Assembly: GCF_016097415.1 (NCBI RefSeq)
Contig: NZ_JAEHGE010000001.1
Location: 2,467,157-2,531,156 of the forward strand
Length of the DNA: 64,000 nucleotides
DNA from: a sulfur-oxidizing endosymbiont of Gigantopelta aegis
GTDB lineage: Bacteria > Pseudomonadota > Gammaproteobacteria > GRL18
Direction: 5' to 3'
Part shown: one piece after another, positions 10,351 through 18,814 of the stretch
Layout of the letters: the number at the start of each line of letters is the position of its first letter
Numbering within the stretch: the first letter of the stretch is position 1
Position numbers and translations under genes: made by a program
The notes under the pieces: model-generated
Told to the model about the DNA's origin: nothing
Databases searched by the model: none
Seen by the model: only the letters and a program-made list of their open reading frames with translations

Positions 10351-10860
10351 ATGTCCGCTGAACAAATAAAGAAAGATAAATACGTTGAACTTACTTATGC
10401 GATTTTAGATGCCAAAGGTGAGATTAAAGAACGTGTTGATATACCGGTAAAATACATTCATGGTCGCGATAGTGGCTTGTTTCCAAAGATTGAAAAAGCA
10501 CTCGAAGGTGCTTCTAATGGCGCGCGTGTCGAAGTTTCTTTGAGTCAACTAGAAGGCTTCGGGCCAAGTGACCCGAATCTTATTTTTACCGATGATTTGG
10601 CTAACGTACCACCTGAAAACCGCCCGTCTATTCAAGTAGGTGCAGAAATTGAGCTGCAAAATGAACGTGGCGAAGCCAAAAAATTTACGGTGACTAACAT
10701 TGAAAAGGGTAAGTTCACATTAGACGCCAATCACCCTTTGTCGGGTCAAACGATCAAGTATGTCGTGACGGTAGGTGTTGTGCGTGATGCCACAGATGAA
10801 GAGCTTAAAAATGGTGTGACACAGAATTTTACCGCCGGTGATGCAGGGACTATTCATTAA
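10351..10860 (+). CDS. SlyD-like FKBP-type peptidyl-prolyl isomerase
   Basis: A 169-aa protein with the SlyD fold order: an N-terminal beta strand (KYVELTYAILDAKGEI), the YIHGRDSGLFPKIEKALEGA segment corresponding to YxHG..LIPGLEKAL, an insert-in-flap region (about 70-120) and the NHPLSGQTIKYVVTVGVVRD finish. These enzymes isomerise prolyl bonds and often assist metal or cofactor insertion. No metal-binding His-rich tail is present. The stop is 2 bases before the next ORF, so the two are co-transcribed. It sits upstream of pfp, hppA and aprBA, but no specific client can be inferred. Confidence 0.85.
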   Translation: MSAEQIKKDKYVELTYAILDAKGEIKERVDIPVKYIHGRDSGLFPKIEKALEGASNGARVEVSLSQLEGFGPSDPNLIFTDDLANVPPENRPSIQVGAEIELQNERGEAKKFTVTNIEKGKFTLDANHPLSGQTIKYVVTVGVVRDATDEELKNGVTQNFTAGDAGTIH

Positions 10861-10862
10861 TT

Positions 10863-11228
10863 ATGTCATTCAATGATCAATTTAAAATCAAAGACTTCTC
10901 AGATAGCAATAAATGGACAGTACAACAAACCCTTGATGAGCGTTGGGGTAAAGGCAAAACTGAACTACAGCTTGCTGATGTTGAGATAAAATTACATCGT
11001 GGCGATAGAGAGCTTACTACTTGCCCAGCTTTGTTCTGGGATTTTGAGAAAACTAACTTTGTTGTTTTTAAAGTCGGTGACTCAACTTATAAGGGGCAGT
11101 TTTACTATAAGGGACGAGACCAATATGGCACTGCGGTGGAGGATTTTGATAATATCCTTGATTGTGTGGTGACAGTATTACAGGTACATGCCGATCTGGA
11201 ACGAGATAAATCTCAGGACAGCAAATAA
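10863..11228 (+). CDS. conserved-looking hypothetical protein, 121 aa
   Basis: Not recognised. The ATG is 2 bases after the FKBP stop (TAATTATG), implying translational coupling. The product is soluble and acidic, rich in beta-prone and aromatic segments (CPALFWDFEKTNFVVFKVGD, KGQFYYKGRDQYGT), with two cysteines far apart and a charged C-terminal tail. No signal peptide or membrane helix. A terminator hairpin follows directly. Its pairing with the isomerase suggests a shared role, unproven. Confidence 0.7.
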   Translation: MSFNDQFKIKDFSDSNKWTVQQTLDERWGKGKTELQLADVEIKLHRGDRELTTCPALFWDFEKTNFVVFKVGDSTYKGQFYYKGRDQYGTAVEDFDNILDCVVTVLQVHADLERDKSQDSK

Positions 11229-11236
11229 AAATTAAT

Positions 11237-11267
11237 AAATAAGCTGATGATTTCATCAGCTTATTTT
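11237..11267 (+). terminator. terminator after the FKBP operon
   Basis: A perfect 14-bp stem, AAATAAGCTGATGA with TCATCAGCTTATTT, with a two-base gap and ending in TTTT. It lies 9 bases after the stop of the 121-aa gene and separates it from pfp. Confidence 0.7.
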
Positions 11268-11307
11268 CCGAATCAAACAAATTTAAATTAATTAAATTGG
11301 AGTTAAG

Positions 11308-12561
11308 ATGACAAAGAAGAACGCATTTTACGCCCAGTCTGGTGGCGTTACTGCTGTAATTAATGCCTCAGCTTGTGGTGTTATTCAAACAGCTCGTAAG
11401 AATAGTGATAAAATGGGTACTGTTTACGCGGGTCGTAACGGTATCATTGGTGCATTAACTGAAGATTTGATTGATACTAATCTAGAATCTGAAGAAGATA
11501 TTGCTGCTTTATTGCATACGCCTTCAGGTGGTTTTGGTTCTTGTCGTTTCAAGTTAAAAAGTCTTGAAGATAATAAGCTAGAATATGAGCGTCTTATCGA
11601 AGTCTTTAAAGCACACGATATCGGTTATTTCTTCTACAATGGTGGTGGTGACTCTGCAGATACTTGTCATAAAGTATCACAACTATCTGAAAAGATGGGC
11701 TATCCTATTCAGGCTATACATATCCCTAAAACAGTTGACAATGATCTTCCTATCACTGATAACTGCCCTGGTTTTGGTTCGGTGGCAAAATACATCGCTG
11801 TTTCAGCCTTAGAAGCGAGCTTTGACGTACGTTCAATGGCTAAGACTTCAACTAAGATTTTCGTACTTGAAGTCATGGGTCGTCACGCGGGCTGGATTGC
11901 TGCTGCGGGTGGTTTGATTGAAGATCAAAATATCCCTGTGGTTATTCTTTTCCCAGAAATTGAATTTGATCAGGATAAGTTTCTAGCTCAGGTTGATGCT
12001 AAGGTTAAAGAGTACGGTTTCTGCACTATCGTTGTTTCTGAAGGTGTACATTGGGCTGATGGTCGTTTCCTTGCTGAACAGGGTACTCGCGATTCATTTG
12101 GTCACGCGCAATTAGGTGGCGCAGCGCCAGTTGTTGCTAACATCATTAAAGATGCTCTTGGCTATAAATTCCATTGGGCTGTTGCTGATTATCTGCAACG
12201 TGCAGCACGTCACTTATCATCTAAGTCTGATGTTGAACAAGCATTCGCACTAGGTGAAGCGGGTGTTAACTTCGCTTTAGAAGGTGATAATGCCATTATG
12301 CCTACCATAGATCGCATATCTAACGACCCTTATGAATGGAAAATTGGTAAAGCGCCTCTATCAGAAGTGGCCAATGTTGAGAAAATGATGCCAATGGATT
12401 ACATCACTGATGATGGCTTCGGTATCACGCAAAAATGTAAGGACTATCTATTACCTTTAATTGAAGGTGAAGATTATCCTCCTTATGAAAACGGCTTACC
12501 TAAATACGTCGTTTTGAAAAACCAAAGTGTTGCCAAGAAGTTACCAAACTTCGAGATTTAA
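11308..12561 (+). CDS. pfp: pyrophosphate-dependent 6-phosphofructokinase
   Basis: A 417-aa phosphofructokinase-family protein. The substrate loop reads YNGGGDSADT (about residues 111-120), with the GGGDS form of PPi enzymes rather than GGDGS of ATP enzymes. The catalytic segment is PKTVDNDLPIT (about 140-150), with Lys as in PPi-PFKs rather than PGTIDND. EVMGRHAGW (about 190) contacts the sugar phosphate. The reaction is reversible: fructose 6-phosphate plus PPi to fructose 1,6-bisphosphate plus Pi. In chemoautotrophic gammaproteobacteria this enzyme is proposed to work in the Calvin cycle direction and yield PPi for HppA, encoded just downstream. A GGAG site precedes the ATG at 11308. Confidence 0.95.
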   Translation: MTKKNAFYAQSGGVTAVINASACGVIQTARKNSDKMGTVYAGRNGIIGALTEDLIDTNLESEEDIAALLHTPSGGFGSCRFKLKSLEDNKLEYERLIEVFKAHDIGYFFYNGGGDSADTCHKVSQLSEKMGYPIQAIHIPKTVDNDLPITDNCPGFGSVAKYIAVSALEASFDVRSMAKTSTKIFVLEVMGRHAGWIAAAGGLIEDQNIPVVILFPEIEFDQDKFLAQVDAKVKEYGFCTIVVSEGVHWADGRFLAEQGTRDSFGHAQLGGAAPVVANIIKDALGYKFHWAVADYLQRAARHLSSKSDVEQAFALGEAGVNFALEGDNAIMPTIDRISNDPYEWKIGKAPLSEVANVEKMMPMDYITDDGFGITQKCKDYLLPLIEGEDYPPYENGLPKYVVLKNQSVAKKLPNFEI

Positions 12562-12566
12562 GTTGT

Positions 12567-12602
12567 AAAAAAGGGCTGATTATTTAATCAGCCCTTTTTT
12601 TT
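12567..12602 (+). terminator. pfp terminator
   Basis: The stem AAAAAGGGCTGATTA pairs with TAATCAGCCCTTTTT, followed by a T run, 6 bases after the pfp stop. A classic intrinsic terminator, so hppA has its own promoter despite being adjacent. Confidence 0.9.
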
Positions 12603-12905
12603 GATTTTTTATTGTTTTAAGAATTTTTACTTAACTTTTAAATATAGAACATAAATTTTATATTTCAAGTTATACGATAAGCTGACATAGTGTGTAGAGA
12701 ATGTGCCAGATAGGTTGTTCTAAAGTAAATACACCTAAAAATACAATTAATGTATGGACACAAATAACTGTCAAACTTATATCATATTAGTGCTTATTGA
12801 TGTTGATCAATGAACATCAGTGGCTTATGAATTAGACTCAAGTGGTCTTTTTATCCTGAATTCGTACTGAATTCACTTTTTAAAAACTTAGCAACGGGGA
12901 ACGTA
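12603..12905. other. leader region of hppA
   Basis: An AT-rich 303-base gap without a gene. It contains the presumed hppA promoter and leader and ends in an ACGGGGAACG segment that may act as the ribosome site for the ATG at 12906. No riboswitch-like fold was evident by eye. Confidence 0.4.
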
Positions 12906-14954
12906 ATGTCTGTTGAATTAATCTTTGCACTGGTCGCTGGAATAGCTGCCGTAGTATACGGAATCATATCCATTAAGTGGATCATGTCTCACTCACCGGG
13001 AAGTGACACCATGTTAGAAATTGCGCAAGCAATACAAGATGGAGCACAAGCTTACTTAAACCGTCAATATAAAACCATTGCAATGGTTGGTGCAGTTGTG
13101 TTTGTTGCGATTTTCATCTTTATTGGCGCTTATAGTGCTGTTGGCTTTTTAATTGGTGCTGTTTTGTCTGGAGCAACTGGTTATATTGGCATGAATATTT
13201 CAGTTCGCTCTAATTCTCGTACTGCTGAAGCAGCTAAAAATGGTATGGGCGCTGCATTCCTTGTTGCTTTCCGTGGTGGTGCTATTACCGGTATGCTCGT
13301 CGTTGGTTTAGCTCTAATCGGTATTGCCGGTTATTTCGTCATATTAACAGCAATGGGCTTGACGGTTGATGAGGCTGTTCATGCATTAATTGGTTTGGCT
13401 TTTGGTGGTTCTTTGATTTCCATCTTCGCTCGTTTGGGTGGTGGTATTTTCACCAAGGGTGCAGATGTTGGCGCTGATATCGTCGGTAAAGTAGAAGCCG
13501 GTATTCCTGAAGATGATATTCGTAACCCTGCAGTTATTGCTGATAACGTTGGCGACAACGTGGGTGACTGTGCCGGTATGGCAGCTGACTTGTTCGAAAC
13601 TTATGCGGTAACAATTATTGCCACTATGTTATTGGGTTCTTTAATGGTCACTACATCAAGCGATGTTGTTAATGCGGCGGTTATGTATCCATTAGTTCTG
13701 GGTGGTGTTTCTATTGTTGCTTCAATTATCGGTATCATGCTGGTTAAATTGAGTAATGACGGAGGCAGCATTATGGGTGCTATGTATAAAGGCCTTATTG
13801 CTTCTGCAGTCGTTGCCGGCATTGCATTCTACCCCGTAACAACTTATATGCTGGGTGATACAATTCAGGTCGCTGGAACTGAGCTTGCAACTATTAACCT
13901 ATACTATGCAGCACTTATCGGTTTAGCTCTAACGGGTGCGATGGTTGTTATTACTGAGTACTATACTTCAACAGAATATGCCCCTGTAAGAACCATTGCT
14001 GCCGCTTCTTTGACGGGTGATGGTACCAACGTCATCGCTGGTTTAGGTGTTTCAATGAAATCAACAGCAGCGCCTGTACTGGCTGTTTGTGCTAGTATTT
14101 GGGGTGCTTATGAACTAGGTGGTTTGTATGCGATTGCAATTGCTGCAACGTCTATGCTGTCAATGGCAGGTATTATTGTTGCCCTAGATGCTTATGGTCC
14201 TATTACTGATAATGCCGGTGGTATTGCGGAAATGGCCGATATGCCAGAAGAAATTCGTAACATTACCGATCCTCTGGATGCTGTGGGTAACACAACAAAA
14301 GCTGTCACTAAAGGTTATGCCATTGGTTCAGCAGCATTGGCTGCGCTAGTCTTATTTGCTGATTATACCCATACTCTGGAAGCGAATGGTGGCGGTGCTG
14401 TATCGTTTGATTTATCAAATCATATGGTTCTGATTGGTCTGTTTATCGGTGGTTTAGTACCGTACTTATTTGGTGCTATGGCGATGGAAGCAGTGGGTCG
14501 TGCAGCGGGTTCAGTGGTCATTGAAGTACGTCGTCAATTCAAAGAAATGCCGGGCATTATGGACAGAACTCAAAAACCTGATTATTCTAAAGCGGTTGAT
14601 ATGCTAACAGCAGCAGCGATTAAAGAAATGGTTATTCCTTCAATCTTACCTATTGCTGTACCTATTGTTGTTGGTTTGACTTTAGGTAAGGAAGCACTGG
14701 GAGGTGTTTTAATCGGTTCCATCGTAACAGGTATTTTCGTTGCAATCTCTATGACTACCGGTGGTGGTGCATGGGATAATGCTAAGAAATATATCGAAGA
14801 TGGCAATCATGGTGGTAAAGGTTCTGATGCGCATAAAGCAGCAGTGACTGGTGATACAGTTGGCGACCCATACAAAGATACAGCGGGTCCTGCTATCAAC
14901 CCAATGATTAAAATCATTAACATTGTTGCTTTGATGATGATTCCTCTTCTGTAA
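12906..14954 (+). CDS. hppA: membrane-bound proton-pumping pyrophosphatase, K+-independent type
   Basis: A 682-aa polytopic membrane protein of about 16 helices. It has the PPi-binding signature [20 protein letters not shown] (about residues 194-213), [19 protein letters not shown] after it, and the C-terminal [18 protein letters not shown]. It hydrolyses PPi and exports H+. The segment [15 protein letters not shown] carries Lys in the position that is Ala in K+-dependent enzymes, with Thr three residues later, the known signature of the K+-independent class. Its position after pfp and before aprBA suggests PPi made in carbon and sulfur metabolism is turned into proton motive force. Intact. 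Confidence 0.96.
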   Translation: MSVELIFALVAGIAAVVYGIISIKWIMSHSPGSDTMLEIAQAIQDGAQAYLNRQYKTIAMVGAVVFVAIFIFIGAYSAVGFLIGAVLSGATGYIGMNISVRSNSRTAEAAKNGMGAAFLVAFRGGAITGMLVVGLALIGIAGYFVILTAMGLTVDEAVHALIGLAFGGSLISIFARLGGGIFTKGADVGADIVGKVEAGIPEDDIRNPAVIADNVGDNVGDCAGMAADLFETYAVTIIATMLLGSLMVTTSSDVVNAAVMYPLVLGGVSIVASIIGIMLVKLSNDGGSIMGAMYKGLIASAVVAGIAFYPVTTYMLGDTIQVAGTELATINLYYAALIGLALTGAMVVITEYYTSTEYAPVRTIAAASLTGDGTNVIAGLGVSMKSTAAPVLAVCASIWGAYELGGLYAIAIAATSMLSMAGIIVALDAYGPITDNAGGIAEMADMPEEIRNITDPLDAVGNTTKAVTKGYAIGSAALAALVLFADYTHTLEANGGGAVSFDLSNHMVLIGLFIGGLVPYLFGAMAMEAVGRAAGSVVIEVRRQFKEMPGIMDRTQKPDYSKAVDMLTAAAIKEMVIPSILPIAVPIVVGLTLGKEALGGVLIGSIVTGIFVAISMTTGGGAWDNAKKYIEDGNHGGKGSDAHKAAVTGDTVGDPYKDTAGPAINPMIKIINIVALMMIPLL

Positions 14955-14972
14955 CAAGAAGGGAAAACATAT

Positions 14973-15008
14973 AAATAATGACTCATCAGCTTGATTGGGT
15001 CATTATTT
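14973..15008 (+). terminator. hairpin after hppA
   Basis: A 10-bp stem, AAATAATGAC with GTCATTATTT, and a 16-base loop, 18 bases after the hppA stop. Only a short T tract closes it, so it may be a weak terminator or attenuator before aprB. Confidence 0.5.
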
Positions 15009-15077
15009 AAGCAATTAATATTTTAAATACGTTTAATCTTTTTAACTTTTATAACTTTCATTTCAAAAGGAAAAACC

Positions 15078-15554
15078 ATGCCAACATTCGTACGCACAGA
15101 AAAGTGTGATGGCTGTAAAGGTCAGGACAGAACAGCATGTATGTATATCTGCCCACACGACTTAATGAAACTGGACAAAGACGGTTCAGAAACTGGCCAC
15201 GCCATGAAATCATTTAACCAAGAGCCAGAGCAGTGCTGGGAATGTTATTCCTGCATTAAGATCTGTCCACAGAACGCCATCGAATGTCGTGCTTATGCCG
15301 ATATCGTCCCTATGGGCGGTTCAGTACAGCCACTACGCGGAACTGATTCAATCATGTGGACCATCAAATTCAGAAACGGCACCATGAAGCGTTTCAAATT
15401 CCCGATACGTACCACGCCAGAAGGTTCAATTCAGCCGTATGAAGGCAAGCCTAAAGCAGATTACGCGAACATTGGTTCAGATAAAGGATTCTTCGTTAAC
15501 GAAGGCAAATATCCTTATGAAGGTAACCCAGACGAATTGATTCTTCTTAAGTAA
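15078..15554 (+). CDS. aprB: adenylylsulfate reductase beta subunit
   Basis: A 158-aa ferredoxin-like subunit. The first cluster ligands are in CDGCKGQDRTACMYICPHDL (about residues 10-29) and the second in CWECYSCIKICPQNAIEC (about 54-71), with the spacing typical of AprB. In AprAB it carries two 4Fe-4S clusters that move electrons between the FAD of AprA and a membrane partner such as Qmo. In sulfur oxidisers the enzyme runs from sulfite plus AMP to APS. An AAAAGGAAAAACC site precedes the ATG at 15078. aprA follows after about 135 bases. Complete. Confidence 0.96.
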   Translation: MPTFVRTEKCDGCKGQDRTACMYICPHDLMKLDKDGSETGHAMKSFNQEPEQCWECYSCIKICPQNAIECRAYADIVPMGGSVQPLRGTDSIMWTIKFRNGTMKRFKFPIRTTPEGSIQPYEGKPKADYANIGSDKGFFVNEGKYPYEGNPDELILLK

Positions 15555-15688
15555 TTACCTCGGTAATACGAAGCAAGAAGCACTCGCAAAAACAGAGAGC
15601 CAGTCCCTTGTCAGCCAGCGAACAAAAAGCTGAGCCAGACAACGTACATAGCTCAAACTATAGAACAATACAAACAGAGGTTATCCGA

Positions 15689-17616
15689 ATGTCAGGAACA
15701 TTTGAAAATCCAGAAGTCATCGAAGAAACGGTTGACATTCTACTTATCGGTGGTGGTATGGGCGCATGTGGCGCAGCATACGAACTAGGACCATGGATAG
15801 AAGCATCAGGCCAAGACATCTCAGTCAAGCTTGTCGATAAAGCTGCCATGGATCGCTCCGGCGCCGTTGCTCAAGGTTTATCAGCGATTAACACCTATAT
15901 TGGTACCGAACAAGATCCGCGGACTATGCTCGCATGGTTTCAAACGACTTAATGGGCATTACCCGTGATGATTTAGCGTATGACCTAGGTCGTCACGTCG
16001 ATGATTCAGTTCACCTATTCGAAGAATGGGGTCTACCAATTTGGAAACAGCCTGGAGACGAAGGCAAATCATTAGCAGACGGCGGCATGCCCGTACGTTC
16101 TGGTAAATGGCAAATCATGATTAACGGTGAAAGCTACAAGTGGATTGTTGCAGAAGCGGCTAAAAAAGCCTTAGGCACAGAAAAAATCCAAGAACGCGTC
16201 TTCATCGTAAAACTCGTCAACGACAAAAACGACCCCAGTCGTATTGCCGGTGCTGTTGGTTTCTCTACTCGTGAAAACAAAATCTACGTTTACACCTTCA
16301 AAGCTTGCTTATTAGTGTGTGGTGGCGCAGTGAACATCTTCCGTCCCCGTTCTGTTGGAGAAGGTACAGGTCGTGCTTGGTATCCCGTCTGGAACTCAGG
16401 TTCAACTTACTCAATGGCAGCAGAAGCTGGCGCTGAATTAACCATGATGGAAAACCGCTTCGTCCCAGCCCGTTTCAAAGACGGCTACGGACCTGTTGGC
16501 GCATGGTTCCTACTATTCAAAGCCAAAGCAACTAATGCTTTCGGTGAAGTTTACATGGACAAAAATGCCGAGCTACTGAACGACTATCCTCCTTATGGAC
16601 TCGCCAAAGTACCTGCTTCTTGCCTACGTAATCACCTAATGATGAAAGAAATGCGTGAAGGCCGTGGTCCCATCTATATGGACACCGTTACAGCACTAGG
16701 CAATTTAGCAGAAACCATGACACCCAAAGAAATCAAGCACCTGGAAGCAGAAGCTTGGGAAGATTTCCTAGACATGTGTATTGGTCAAGCAGGCGTATGG
16801 GCTGGTGAGAATATCGAACCAGAAAAAACCAACTCCGAATTAATGCCTACCGAACCATACCTACTGGGTTCACACTCAGGTTGTTGTGGCATCTGGGTTT
16901 CAGGTCCTACCGATTTAGGCGCACCTGAAGCATGGTCATGGGGCTACCGCTCAATGACCACCATCAAAGGTTTATTCACCGCTGCTGATGGTGTTGGCGC
17001 ATCCGGTCACAAATTCTCTTCAGGCTCTCACGCTGAAGGTCGTTTAGCCGCTAAAGCCATGGTTCAGTACTGTGTAGACAACAAAGATTGGACACCTGAA
17101 TTAGACACTTCAGTAGAAGAGTTGACCTCAGATATCTATCAGCCAGTACGTACCTTCTTAGAGCAGCACAAAGATTACTCTACAGCAATCGATATCAACC
17201 CTAACTACATCACACCAAAAATGCTTCAGTTCCGTTTACAGAAGATGATGGATGAGTACGTAGCCGGTGTTGCGACCATGTACCAGACCAATGCGAAGAT
17301 GCTAGAAGTCGCAGAGCACAAGCTGGGTATGCTAAAAGAAGACGCGAAGAAAATGCGTGCTAAAGATTTACACGAGTTATTACGTGCGTGGGAAAACTAT
17401 CACCGCATATTGACTGCTGAAGCACACATGAAGCACATCCAGTTCCGTGAAGAATCACGTTACCCTGGCTTCTACTATCGTATGGACTTCAACATTGTTG
17501 ACGAAGAAAACTGGAAATGTTTTGTGAACTCAACCTATGACAAGAAGACACAAAAGTGGAACTGCTTTAAAGTAGAACACGTTGATGTTGTCGACAAGTC
17601 TGTCCTTATGAAGTAA
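15689..17616 (+). pseudogene. aprA: adenylylsulfate reductase alpha subunit, one-base frameshift
   Basis: The first frame from the ATG at 15689 (MSGTFENPEV, then VDILLIGGGMGACGAAYELG, the FAD-binding fold) runs to about residue 75 and goes out of frame at 15918-15920. The next frame carries MVSNDLMGITRDDLAYDLGR and everything to the stop at 17616, about 640 aa in total. Restoring one G (GATCCGCGG to GATCCGGCGG) gives DPADYARMVSND as expected. AprA holds the FAD at which sulfite and AMP form APS. The rest of the gene is well conserved, which argues that the frameshift is very recent or an error. The protein from an internal start would lack the FAD-binding N terminus. Confidence 0.93.
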
Positions 17617-17671
17617 TGACTGCAACTGAGTGAAAGCTCAGGTACAGTAAGGCTTAATAAGCACCAAGAAG

Positions 17672-17706
17672 AGCCCGTTCAATGCAAGTTGAGCGGGCTT
17701 TTTTTG
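17672..17706 (+). terminator. aprBA terminator
   Basis: AGCCCGTTCAA pairs with TTGAGCGGGCT (one G-T pair) around a TGCAAG loop, then seven T. It is 55 bases after the aprA stop, so the aprBA unit ends here. Confidence 0.9.
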
Positions 17707-17773
17707 TACCTAATTGTCTTTGACTGAACAAAAAATAATCACCTCTTGATGCAAATTAACTTTTCATTTATCA

Positions 17774-17959
17774 TTAAACCTAAAACAATCAGTTGAATCG
17801 TAGCGAGAGCGACTTAGGTGCTGAAGATTAAGGGTTTTACAGGTTATTTTGGCTTTATTCGTAGTCACCTACGGGTGAAGTCAAAATGTTCTGGAAAATC
17901 CTTAAGATTCAGTGCATAAGGCGGTCGCAGTAGGTTCAACTGATTTTTTTAGGTTAAAC
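17774..17959 (+). repeat. 186-bp near-complete hairpin element (MITE-like or structured RNA)
   Basis: Outer arms: TTAAACCTAAAACAATCAG at the left matches, inverted, CTGATTTTTTTAGGTTAAA at the right. The complementarity continues inward almost without break (CTGAAnnTTAAGG, TTTTnCAG, TTTTGnCTT) to the tip GTAG-TCAC-CTAC near 17850-17862. In the inner stem most mismatches become G-U pairs if read as plus-strand RNA, for example TTTTGGCTTTATTCGTAG against the complement of CTACGGGTGAAGTCAAAA. It carries no ORF. It lies between the aprBA terminator and the S24 gene. It may be a miniature inverted-repeat element or a transcribed RNA. Confidence 0.7.
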
Positions 17960-17993
17960 ACTATGATGTTAATATTTTAAAGTGAGTTTACTT

Positions 17994-18335
17994 ATGTCCG
18001 AAAGACCTGAAAGCTTAATTCCTCCAATGGATAGTAGCTGTAGCGCTAAAGAAATGTTTGCTTTGCGTGCCTTAGGGGATAGTATGGAGCCTGAATTTGA
18101 GCATGGCCGAGTACTAATTATCGATCCTGAAGCGGTGGTTAGGGATGGTTCTTATGTGATTGCTAAGGTGGATGATGAATTTATTTTTAGACAGCTTCGT
18201 ATGTATGATAAAAAATTCTTCTTACAACCGCTGAATGATTTGTATGAAACGATTGAAATTAATGGTTTGGATGATTTGGAAGGTGTGATTGTGCAATCGG
18301 GTAATCGTCGTAAGGATATGAAAAAGCATCGCTAA
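17994..18335 (+). CDS. S24/LexA-like peptidase-fold protein without HTH
   Basis: A 113-aa protein from ATG 17994 (AAGTGAG upstream; a GTG at 17982 is a weaker alternative). It is the C-terminal LexA/UmuD-type domain alone: LGDSMEPEFEHGRVLIID holds the nucleophile Ser, and GSYVIAKVDDEFIFRQL holds the general-base Lys. No DNA-binding domain is attached, so it is not a LexA repressor. It may be a UmuD-like or prophage-derived signal peptidase-fold protein. Function unknown. Confidence 0.75.
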   Translation: MSERPESLIPPMDSSCSAKEMFALRALGDSMEPEFEHGRVLIIDPEAVVRDGSYVIAKVDDEFIFRQLRMYDKKFFLQPLNDLYETIEINGLDDLEGVIVQSGNRRKDMKKHR

Positions 18336-18574
18336 TATTGATGGTAGCGGCTATATTTGGGCTAACGATGTATCAATTTAAATAAGTATAATTTTCAGTG
18401 TTTACTATTGTCCTTAAATTCAGCTTTATAGTATAAAAATAGTACTTGGGTATTAGCTCACACTATTCGTTTTGTTTTCTTGATAATTCCTCTTTTCTCT
18501 CCTAGATTTATTGTGTCTGCGGTTATTTTTATTTGCTAAAAATATTAATCGTAGGCAATTAATATTTGTTTACT

Positions 18575-18814
18575 ATGATTGCGAAAAAAGTTGAATTTGT
18601 TTTCGCTATTTTTTTGATTGTGTTTTTTTCACAATTGTTTGTCAGAATCTGGAATATATGGGCAAAGAAGGGTGCGAGTTTATTAGCGGGAGGCATTGCT
18701 TTTACTTTGCTTGTTTTAGTGATGGTTGAGGAAGTCCGTTATGGTATTGGCTTTCGATATATGACGGCGCAGGTTCAACTGATTTTTTTAGGATTATATT
18801 TTTATTATCTCTAA
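18575..18814 (+). CDS. small hydrophobic membrane protein, unknown
   Basis: About 79 aa from ATG 18575 (a TTG at 18566 is possible). Two or three strongly hydrophobic helices: VEFVFAIFLIVFFSQLF near the start, GASLLAGGIAFTLLVLVMV in the middle and VQLIFLGLYFYYL at the end. Not recognised. Its last 21 bases overlap the 3' end of the convergent HD-GYP gene and include a 22-base sequence also present at 17932. May not be a real gene. Confidence 0.4.
   Translation: MIAKKVEFVFAIFLIVFFSQLFVRIWNIWAKKGASLLAGGIAFTLLVLVMVEEVRYGIGFRYMTAQVQLIFLGLYFYYL

Noticed and set aside
13601-14957. Minus-strand frames inside hppA
   Set aside because: Antisense to a well-conserved membrane protein and of low-complexity hydrophobic composition; no start signals.
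15918-15930. Programmed frameshift in aprA
   Set aside because: AprA is always a single frame in known organisms and the site has no slippery sequence.
17994-18335. LexA repressor
   Set aside because: Only the peptidase-fold domain is present; there is no winged-helix DNA-binding domain.
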